Shown: piece after piece, positions 1 through 8,500 of the stretch
Layout of the letters: each line of letters opens with the position of its first letter
Numbering within the stretch: the stretch's first letter is position 1
DNA from: Multifurca ochricompacta
Lineage: Eukaryota > Basidiomycota > Agaricomycetes > Russulales > Russulaceae
DNA: 14,768 bases
Assembly: GCA_022496185.1 (NCBI GenBank)
Contig: WTXG01000539.1
Location: forward strand, 1 to 14,768
Direction: 5' to 3'
Translations under genes and position numbers: made by a program
The notes under the pieces: model-generated
Databases searched by the model: none
Told to the model about the DNA's origin: nothing
The model's input: only the letters and a program-made list of their open reading frames with translations

Positions 1-66
1 GGGCAGAAGCTGCACACTTCGCCACCTCAGGTGCTGAAAGTACTCAAGGACGTCATGTTCCGATAG
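1..66 (+). CDS. Possible 3' end of an unidentified upstream gene (partial)
   Basis: Frame 1 is open from the first base and ends with TAG at 64-66. It encodes about 21 residues, ending in a Val/Leu/Lys-rich stretch followed by Asp-Val-Met-Phe-Arg. The residue mix looks like the final helix of a folded protein. The piece is too short to assign to a family, and 21 open codons can occur by chance. If it is real, it is the C-terminus of a plus-strand gene lying left of the window, in tandem with the chitin synthase. Confidence 0.3.
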   Translation, partial: GQKLHTSPPQVLKVLKDVMFR

Positions 67-212
67 CAGTACTAGTCCATAATTTTCAATATGTATCGTT
101 AAGTATCACGGCTGCAATTAATGTGTCTCCGCGTAGTGGGACGTCATAGGGTACACTAAGGTCGCCCCACGAGGCAGTCGGGAGAAGGCGAGGGGAGGGT
201 GCGTTTTGGTCA

Positions 213-232
213 GGTGTTCGTCGGGTGTTCGT
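213..232. repeat. Two tandem GGTGTTCGT copies
   Basis: GGTGTTCGT occurs at 213-221 and again at 224-232, a period of 11 bp (about one helical turn). It lies roughly 830 bp upstream of the chitin synthase start. It could be a paired binding site or a chance duplication; I recognise no factor. Confidence 0.4.
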
Positions 233-457
233 AACATCCCGCCTCTGATCTCACTATAGAAATCCCCCTACAGAACACTCTACACTTGAATTCATTGCTG
301 TGCCAGGAAGTTGTGCTCTAGAACACTCGAACTAGCTCAGGATTCAGCCAACTTGCCAGACGAGATTGGATATGAAGCGTCGTGTCCAAATCCGAGTGCT
401 TATTCGTGAAGAGAGCCATTACTTGAAAGTAGATTTCAAGTCTCCGAACCTTGAAAC

Positions 458-480
458 AAGACAGCTGAAAAGACAGCTGA
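458..480. repeat. Tandem AAGACAGCTGA repeat with CAGCTG palindromes
   Basis: AAGACAGCTGA is present at 458-468 and 470-480, a period of 12 bp. Each copy contains the palindrome CAGCTG, an E-box-type hexamer. It lies in the spacer upstream of the chitin synthase. Function is unknown. Confidence 0.45.
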
Positions 481-1054
481 ATGGTGACTCTCCTTCTCCA
501 GAACTCAAAGCCATGGGGTAACTATGGGAGCTATGAAAAGTATTCCTTCCGAGCCAGGGATGACGATATAACGATCCCTTTAGGAGGGCAGCCGCCGGTA
601 GACCATACCGATAAGGAGACGAGAAAGCCTCGGAGACAACTTTCCACGCTATTTTTCGGCGTTGTCCTGCAACCGGGGCATCACCGGCCAGCGCCACCGG
701 GTGCAGTCGAGCGCCTTGGAATATCCGTTGACAGTAGGTTCCTCATTTCCGCCAGGTGGTAATCAGAGGACTTGTGTCATTCTGTGAACGGCAGATAGGG
801 GAGGGGCATTCTATAGTGAGGCTCCAGGAGATCAGTATTCTGTACAAGTGACGCGATCACATGACCAAAAGGAGGAAGCGCGCCTCGTCCAAAATGTCAG
901 TCCCGCCGCCGCCAGTTGAGTGCGCAAGCGCAAAACTGTAAAATCTACCTCTCCTGCCTGCGACCACAATCCAGAGTTAGGGGAAGCCAGTCTAGGGAGT
1001 CTCCCTTAGCAAAAATCCCCCACATCTCTGCATTTTATTACGCCAAAACAAGCC

Positions 1055-4000
1055 ATGTCCTTCACAAGAAAAATACTTTCTTATAGATACGTCCAGGGGT
1101 CATCATCAGCGCCTTCCCTCCATGAAGATGATTATTCGGATGACAACGATGACGATTATGACGATTATCACTCTGAAGAAATTCCAATACCCTCTACAGG
1201 ACACTCTCCATCAGGAGGTTCTAAGACGCTCCAGTACGCCATAGCTTCCTCGTCCTTCCAGCCTCCCGATATCCCCACTTTTGATACCATCACTGAGGCC
1301 GTCAACAAGCTACAAAATCGCTACTCTTCCACGCCATCGTCTGCGTCTAACACTGTGCCTTCCCATCCACATGCGAGAGAACCCACCCCTCCACACGAGC
1401 GGCCACCATCAAGTGCGTCCAGTGCATCCTCTTACACTGTCGCGACCGATTACGCGGCGCCTACCAAGATCAGCAGGACACATCGACTGGAATCTGCCAT
1501 CCGCCCGTCGTCCCAGAGGCCACCACCATCCCTTCCCACAATCGACTCCGGCGAGCCCCTTGAATGGGATGATCTAAACTTCACCGCTGAGCATGATGAC
1601 CCCTTCTCGGACGGCTCGCAGTCTGGGCAAAATGCTATCATGCCGTATCCATCACAAGCATTTCAACGCCATTCTATAGAGTCGTTCGGCAGTCACGATC
1701 ATGCCAGAGGTCTCTCTACGGTGGAGGAAGAGCATCAACCATTGCGTCCTCTCTCGCAGCTCTCTAATGCAACTTCCCGAAGAACAGGTTCTAGTCACAG
1801 AGGCCCGTCCCCTGTTCGTAGTATCACGTCTGCCCCACCGAAGGTGTTGCAGTTACCTGCCCCTTCCCAGGATGGTGCCATTCAACCTGCCGTCGGGCTG
1901 GTGTCAAGGCCCAACTCAAGTCAGCAACCCCAATACAATCCGTATAACCCTTTCCAGTCACAAGTTCTTAGTCCCCCGACGAATCGTATTGTTCAGCGCC
2001 GCTCGCCGGTGAAGCCTGTCTCGCCCATTGACCACTTTCGTCATGATACGGAAGCATATGCATCTGGGAGGAACTCTCTTCCCGCTTACACTATTCCTCG
2101 TTCTCGTTCGCCAACGCCGGCAATTGGTGATGATAGCTTCGAAGCACCCGGCACGGTTAACGGGCACTACACTGGAACATCTCGCTACGCTAACACCCAC
2201 TACACGGGCACGTCTGGATATACCGACGCGACAGAAGTACAGGATGATGAGGAATATGATGAAGAAAGTCTAGATGGTGATGAAGATAATGACGAGAAAG
2301 AGAACGAGAAACGAGATACGCCAAAGGAAAAGAGCAAGTTCCAACAATTCCTTGAGAAAGCCCGTAACGAAGGGCTCCTGGATGAAAAGCTGGAGGAGAT
2401 GGATAACCCTCAGAACATCTTTGCGGATCCGCGCCGTGTGGTGTTCCCAAATCCAATGTCCCCTGTGTCCGACGTCCCCGCAACACCAATCGAGACGCGT
2501 CATTTTGGACCCGCACCAATTGGACGTGTCGCCCGGCGAAATAAGACGATGAAACGTGTACCGCTGACGAACGGAAATCTTGTTTTAGATTTACCCGTAC
2601 CACCGAAGATGGTGTTACCGCGCTCTGGCCATCCTGAGGTGATGAAGGCAAGGTACACGGCAGTTACATGCGACCCAGATGAATTTGAGAAAAGCGGACA
2701 CTTTTTGCGCCAAAACCAGATGAATCGGCGTACCGAATTGTTCATCTGCATAACCATGTACAACGTGGGTCGCTCAAGTCGCCAAGTGAATGAAAGGCGC
2801 TAAGTTAGTTTCCAGGAAGATGAAATTCTATTTTGCCGAACCTTGTACGGCGTCATGCGTAACATTGCGCACCTGTGCACGCGTAAGAATTCGCATACAT
2901 GGGGCGTTGAGGCATGGAAGAAGGTAAGTCCACCGCCATACTTTGCTAACGACTTACCTACCTCTATCAAGGTGGTTGTATGTATTGTCGCGGACGGTCG
3001 TCGGAAAGTACATCCACGCGTTCTCGATTGCCTGACCCTTCTCGGCGTGTATCAGCCCGGTGGCCACATGCGAAATGTTATCAACCATAAACCCGTCACC
3101 GCACACGTGTTTGAGTACACGACATCTTTCGCGATTGATCCCAACCTACACTTCAAATATCCTGACAAGGGCATCGTGCCCACGCAGATAATCTTTTGTA
3201 TGAAGGAACGAAATCAGAAGAAGATCAACAGCCATCGGTGGTTTTTCAACGCTTTTGGGACACTCTTGCAGGTAAGGGGCCTCGCTTCCTGTGCTGAATT
3301 TTACGCCTGCACGAGAGCTGAGAAACACCGACAGCCGAATGTATGCGTGTTGATTGACGTCGGCACCAGGCCTGAACACAAGAGCATTTATTACCTTTGG
3401 AAGGTATTTGACTTGAATTCGAACGTGGGCGGTGCATGTGGCGAAATAGCGGCATATAAGGGCAAGAATTGGTCCGCGCTATTTAACCCTTTAGGCAAGT
3501 CTGTCTCACATACCCACGCATGTGAACAGAAGATAACTTTCTCTCTAGTTGCGGCTCAGAATTTTGAGTACAAGGTCAGCAACATTCTTGACAAGCCTAC
3601 AGAGAGCCTATTCGGCTACATTAGCGTCTTGGTATGCCGACCACAGCACGCTGAGAATCCAGTTTCTGAGCGCGACACCTCCAGCCTGGTGCTTTCTCCG
3701 CATATAGGTATCATGCGTTGCAGAATGATAAAACTGGCCAAGGGCCACTAGCATCATACTTCAAGGGAGAGGTCCTACACGGTCGTGACACTGACATCTT
3801 CACGTCGAATATGTGTACGTTAAATCATTGGTTACCTAAAGTAGTGGCGACTAACGGTTGAACACAGACCTCGCCGAGGATGTATGTCACCTTCGGCCTA
3901 CACACCACGCCTACTGAATCCTTCGACAGCGAATATTGTGCTTTGAACTAGTTGCGAAAGCTAACTCCAACTGGTGAAAGCGAAGCGTTTCCCTGTATCT

Positions 4001-5662
4001 TTTTTGTTTATTGATCGAATTTCACTCAGGGTTCTCCGCTACGTTAAGAGCGCAGTTGGCGAAACTGATGTACCCGACGGCCTCCCCGAGTTCATTAATC
4101 AGCGCCGGCGATGGCTTAATGGGTCGTTTTTCGCCGCGACGTATGCGATCGCTCACGTTGGACAGATGTTGACTTCGGGACACAGTGTGAGCCGTAAGGC
4201 CATGCTGTCTATTCAAGCTTTCTACAACATCGTGAACCTGGTCGCCTCCTGGTTTGCCATCGTGAGCACCTCTAAGCAGCGGACTGGTTGATGGGGAGGT
4301 TAATAACATCATCTGGCTAGGGCAACTTCTATCTATTTTTTGTGATACTGTCCTCGTCCCTGGAAGCACCCGCCTTTCACATGCGCCCCATTCGATACTT
4401 GAACTCAGTTGTGCAGGTATTGCTTCTCCGATTGGCTGATAGAATGCAAGCCCACGAACACCCCGCTTAGTACCTTTTGGCCTCCATCGTCATTGCCTGT
4501 TTCTTCTTCTCCATGGGTAACAAGCCACGATCGTAAGCTACCTCCGCCCAATAGAAACCCTTGTTTACACACTTACGTTGCGAGAAGGGCGAAATGGAAA
4601 TACAAAACAGTTGCGATCATCCTCGCGATTCTCATGTTTTATCTCATTTTCGCTGCGGTGGAATGCGCAATACAAGCAGCTAGGCAAGGAGGAACGGCGT
4701 ATCAAATAATGTGGTTCAGTATATTAGTGACATACGGAGGTAAATCCCTACTGTGTGGGCTTCCTTAAATCTGAAATTTTCATTTTCTCCACGCAGTCTA
4801 TACCGTGGCTAGTTTCCTGGCCTTTGACCCGTGGCACATGTTCACCAGCTTTATACCTTACCTACTATTATCTCCAACTTATATAAATATTCTCAACATG
4901 TAAGTGAACTGTCATCATTGCTCCTGGACTATACTAATTACCCACATTAGCTATGCATTTGCCAACCTGGATGATGTTCGTTCTGCAAAAGCCTGCTCTC
5001 TCCGCTACTAACCAATCCACTAGATATCATGGGGAACGAAAGGAGAGGACACGGTTGAAATGGATTTGGGTGCTGTCATTCAAGATTCGCAATCGCGCGT
5101 GGACGTGGAGATGATCACAGAGGAAGCCGATGCAAATGCCCTCTACGACGAAGCGACTAACAACTTGAAGTACCGGACTCCCGTCAAACGCTCGGACACA
5201 GGCCGAGTCCAAGCCGCTGAGAAAGAACAAGCCGCGAAGGACTACTATGCCAGCGTGCGAACGAATGCGCGTATCCCTTATTCCATTATGCGCGCGCCAC
5301 TGACATGACTCTACACAGGTTTTGCTGGCATGGGTCCTATCCAACGTTCGTCACTGGCATTATTTTGCCTATTGGCACAAGTGAAGCCGGCATGCTGACT
5401 CATTGGTTCATGATAGGGTTTGTTGCTCGCTGGCATTCTAGGTGGTGGCCAGTCCGTTGATACCTTCAAACCCGGAGGTGGTTTCACAGCGGCAAAGGCT
5501 TACATGACTTTTGTGTTGGCATTTGTCGGTTTCACGAGCATCATCGTAAGTTTCGTCGAGTGCCCTCGCTGCGTTCGTCGTCATGCTGAGAGGAACCACC
5601 GTACACAGCGCTTCTTGGGTTGTACATGTTACCTTATCGCGCGTGTGTTTACTGGTGGATAG
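1055..5662 (+). CDS. chs: Chitin synthase, division 1 (probably class III), 18 exons
   Basis: Plasma-membrane enzyme that polymerises UDP-GlcNAc into cell-wall chitin. Exons: 1055-2764, 2816-2923, 2972-3271, 3335-3494, 3549-3631, 3685-3814, 3868-3881, 3930-3973, 4030-4261, 4321-4416, 4471-4532, 4585-4739, 4797-4899, 4951-4975, 5024-5266, 5319-5345, 5417-5545, 5609-5662. They total 3675 nt (1224 aa) with every junction in frame. Residues 1 to about 500 are disordered, Ser/Pro-rich, with acidic runs near the N-terminus and around residues 395-425. The catalytic core follows, with VADGR at 612-616, DVGTRP at 714-719, EDR at 834-836 and QRRRW at 874-878. Multiple membrane segments and a short cytosolic loop precede the C-terminus. 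The 12th exon acceptor could lie 3 nt downstream. Introns 3495-3548 and 5267-5318 begin with GC. Class III is my inference from core wording ([21 protein letters not shown]). The start ATG opens the long first exon; 1224 aa is long for the class because of the N-terminal extension. Confidence 0.95.
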
Positions 5663-6227
5663 GGACATTTTATGGAGGAATAGTTATGTTTATGAATCAT
5701 ATGTAACCCCCCCTTCCTCTTCCCGCAACCTTGTTTGTCAAATTTGCAAGGAGGCAGGTCTTGGTATTAATTCCTTTTTCTTATTTGACTTGATGCTAAG
5801 CTATTCAGTTACTTTAAGTCACACCTTTAGCAGACACGGTCCAAGTTAGGTTGGCCATTTCATTCGTTCATGTTATTGAAGGATCGCCTGTAATCCATTT
5901 GTATTACCGAGTCTACCGTATGCGCTCCAGGGTTTAGAATATCCCGAACATGTCTTTGTCACTGTTGAGACCTCATTTTTGACAATAATAGAGCGAATCT
6001 CAATTCAATTTAAATGTTGTCATGAGCACCATTACCGCCAAGAAAAAAGCTAAACAGTCTGGTGCAGCATCGTAGCATTGCAATAAACATCACACTCATC
6101 AAAAATAAATAAGATAAAAGCAAAGGCCAGAGCAAGAAAAAAAAAAAGCGTAAATCAAAGCATCATATGAGTACTCAGTCTCGTCGTAGATCATCCAGCT
6201 AGTCTCCCTACATGATCTCGTCCAGGG
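5663..6227. other. Convergent 3' spacer between chitin synthase and coiled-coil gene
   Basis: 565 bases between two stop codons that face each other. AATAAA-like sequences are present on the plus strand (within 6081-6118), along with an A-run at 6137-6148. On the minus strand the same A-rich block reads as a T-rich tract just past the coiled-coil gene's stop. I see no gene. The region presumably holds both 3' UTRs and polyadenylation sites, possibly with overlapping transcript ends. Confidence 0.6.
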
Positions 6228-8395
6228 TCATCTCGCAACTGGCTTCCCCAGCGGCGACAAATGCTTCGTCAAGTCCGCGCTTACACCCCGCACCGGCACA
6301 ATGTCCGGGTCCACGTTTTGGCTCTGGGCGGTGATGAGTGGCATGCGTCCGATGCGGGTCCTTGTCGTCCGGCCCAGCGGCTTGTTGCCCTCCGCGGGCA
6401 CGGAGAGGTACAAGCTCAGCTCGCGACGGAGGTTCTCAATTTGTGTGCTTGCGGCGTCGCGCTCGCGCGTCGCGATAATAAGCATCTGAAAAAAAAGAGA
6501 CAAAAGAAAAGATTTGATAGTATCGTTAGCTTTTCGAATCGTGCTACTAGCAAGCAAACACAAGGAAATAAAAAAAAACTTGAATAAACCGCACCTGCTT
6601 CGTCTCAGCCAACTCACGGCGAACGCGGTCTAGGTACATGATACGCTGTGCTGGATTGTTGTGACTTAGTATTTCGGCATTAAATTGACTGAGTCTGCTG
6701 GCTTCGCTCTCGGCAAGTTGGTTTCGCGCTGCCAGTACTCCGACTTCGTCGACAAGCTTGTGGTACGCTTCCCGGTACCTCTCAGCGTCCGTTAATTCGA
6801 CCGTCAGTCTTTAAATAAGTAAGGGTGGTCAGCCCATGTCATACGCCACATTAACGAAATTGGGGAAAATTACTGGTTGATCTCTGCTCGAAGCTCGTCT
6901 TCTGCCACCTTGGACTGCTGCAGGCTGCTCGCGAACTTGTCGGTCGTCTCCTTTTCCTTCTGAAGAGCGTGCTTGTGTGCCATTGTTTGCTCCTTACTCT
7001 GAGACCTGACTTCCTTGACTTCCTGCATGAGCGCCGCCTCTCTCGTTTTCACATCATCCAGTAAGCCGGAGGCTTCCTCGAGTCGTCTCCGTGTTGACTC
7101 TAGCTCAGTCCGCGCTGTATGCAGATCTGCAACTGTCGCATCATGCATAGCCCTGTCAGCTTGAAACTGGATCGCCTGTGTCTGCGTTACGAGCAGTTCC
7201 GCGTCTAGATCGGCACGCATCGCTGCGCAGGATGATACGAGCTCATCGTTGAGATCAGCATAGAACACGGCAGAAAGCCGCTCGGTGGAGGAGATGGCTT
7301 CTTGAATCTCAAGCTCTGAGAGTAGAAATTCTCTTTGAGACGAGAACAAGGCATCGGTGGGAATGATGTGAGGAGAGCCGCAGCCGCAGCCGCCCTGAAG
7401 ACTCAGGTCTGTCCTCAAGTCTTGCAAGGCAGCTATATACATATTCCTGTCATCTTCAGCGACGCGCAGTTGAGCTTCCAGGAAGCCATTCGCCTCCTGA
7501 GCCTGGCGTATGAGGCTTGCCATTTCTGCCACTTGCGCCTCGGTATTGGCGAGTTTGCGCTCGAACCGGAAAGTGTGGAATTGAAGCGAGTTGTGCTCGC
7601 GCTGGAGTTGGTCGTACGCGGTTTTAGATACCGTTTCTGAAACCAGTTTGCCGTAGTGCGTCGCCGCTTGGCCAAGAATGTCGCGCAGAGCCTCCAATTG
7701 TGTCACAAGCCCTTCCCTCTGCATCTCACCGTGCACCCGATCGGCTTCCAGCCTAGCTCTAATCTCTGCAGTCTCTGCATGGGCTTGTTCAAGTTGAGTT
7801 TGAGCCTTCGCGCTCTCACTCGACCGCTGAGCTTCTTCTTCCGCCTTCGCGTCGACCACATCGCGTAACTGGGACTCAATATCTTCATTCCGCTTCTTCT
7901 CTGCAACTAAAGCCTTTTCGAATTCCACAATTCGTCGTTCCCGCTCCTTCAGTTCATCATGTCGAGCAGCACTCGTAGAATCTGAGGCTTTCTTTGTGCG
8001 TATTGCAGCCTCGTATTTGGTTTGCAGTCCAGTACGCTCAGCCTCCGCAGTACGCAGTTTTGCTCGCAGTTCCTTGATTTCTGTCTGGTCCACCAGCCCT
8101 GTCTTTTTCAAATCCTGAATTCTTGCGTCTTGCGCGTCTACCTGCTTCTTCAACTTGTCGACTCGTGCCAGGTGGTCCGTATTACTTTTCCGCGCAGCCG
8201 AAAGCTCCTTCGTAAGGATATCGAAGTTAGCCTGGTACTTGTTCAAAAAGTCAGGTGACTGCAAATGAGGTGAGAGAAGAAATGAAGTCACACTTGTTTC
8301 TTTCCATCAGCATGGACCTTCTCCAAGTGTTCAAGCTTCCGCTGAAGTACAGAATACCTATCCTTTTGCGCTTGAGCTTGAGTAGTCGCTTGCAT
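6228..8395 (-). CDS. Coiled-coil protein with HMMR/KIF15-like C-terminal motif
   Basis: Four exons on the minus strand: 8395-8294, 8258-6874, 6808-6595 and 6485-6228. They total 1959 nt (652 aa), in frame at each junction. Residues 1 to about 590 are almost continuous charged heptad-like sequence (Lys/Glu/Gln/Ala-rich with regular Leu), broken near residues 330-345 by a Gly/Cys-rich turn (GGCGCG). Residues 544-567 (SHNNPAQRIMYLDRVRRELA...) resemble the short conserved segment near the C-terminus of HMMR/RHAMM and KIF15 coiled coils. A basic Pro/Arg-rich tail of about 60 residues follows. No motor, kinase or membrane segment is visible. I infer a structural or microtubule/spindle-associated scaffold. 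The start is the first ATG of a short exon joined by a 35-nt intron; a further upstream exon cannot be excluded. An alternative start lies at 8291, inside that intron, and would replace the first 34 codons. Confidence 0.85.
6595..6666 (-). other. HMMR/KIF15 C-terminal-like motif
   Basis: Codons 544-567 of the coiled-coil protein, at the end of its third exon, contain an Asn-Asn-Pro-Ala-Gln-Arg-Ile core followed by a Leu-Asp-Arg-Val-Arg helix. Animal HMMR and KIF15 carry a similar Gln-Asn-x-x-Gln-Lys-Ile block followed by a basic helix. The resemblance is judged by eye only. Confidence 0.5.
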
Positions 8396-8432
8396 CTTGA
8401 AAATGAGTGATGGAAAGAATTGATTAAAAGAT

Positions 8433-8440
8433 TGACGTCA
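8433..8440. promoter_or_regulatory. Perfect CRE/ATF palindrome TGACGTCA
   Basis: The 8-bp palindrome TGACGTCA lies 38 bp upstream of the proposed coiled-coil start codon. It sits inside the 105-bp spacer that also holds the 3' end of the PPR gene. It is the consensus for bZIP factors of the ATF/CREB type. In such a small spacer it is a plausible promoter element for the coiled-coil gene. Confidence 0.5.
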
Positions 8441-8500
8441 AACTATGAACTAGCCAAGGGTGCAAGAAACGGTAAATAAGCACAAATAAACGCGTCGCGT

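Larger units (their letters stand above)
67..1054 (+). promoter_or_regulatory. Upstream/promoter region of the chitin synthase gene
   Basis: I see no convincing gene in these 988 bases. The two longest ORFs here (481-762 plus, 419-697 minus) overlap each other and show no recognisable domain. The region holds a GACGTCA half-CRE-like site (140-146), two AGGGG stress-element-like motifs near 797-806, and two short direct repeats (213-232 and 458-480). A 12-bp inverted repeat lies at 250-261 and 809-820. The stretch just before the start codon is A-rich. The transcription start cannot be placed, and a 5' UTR intron is possible. Confidence 0.5.

Noticed and set aside
250..261. Ten-base resemblance of CTCACTATAG to phage T7/SP6 promoter ends, suggesting cloning-vector contamination
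   Set aside because: Only part of either promoter matches, no polylinker or vector sequence surrounds it, and the flanks are ordinary fungal spacer.
481..762. 93-codon plus-strand ORF upstream of the chitin synthase (and an overlapping minus ORF at 419-697)
   Set aside because: No recognisable domain, the two frames overlap each other, and length is within chance for GC-balanced DNA. Treated as spacer.
2190..2651. Long minus-strand ORF inside the chitin synthase first exon
   Set aside because: Shadow of a biased coding exon; low-complexity His/Ser/Leu composition and no start or splice context.
3632..5662. Apparent stops and broken frames in the second half of the chitin synthase, suggesting a pseudogene
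   Set aside because: Every break is explained by a short intron with sensible borders; the spliced product matches the family to its C-terminus.
6211..6232. Alternative C-terminus of the coiled-coil protein in a shifted frame (Glu-Met-Thr-Leu-Asp-Glu-Ile-Met then stop)
   Set aside because: No donor/acceptor pair in the last exon brings the reading frame into this register, so the TGA at 6228-6230 is kept.
7335..7906. Antisense ORFs across the coiled-coil gene
   Set aside because: They are complements of the charged heptad codons with no domain or splice support.
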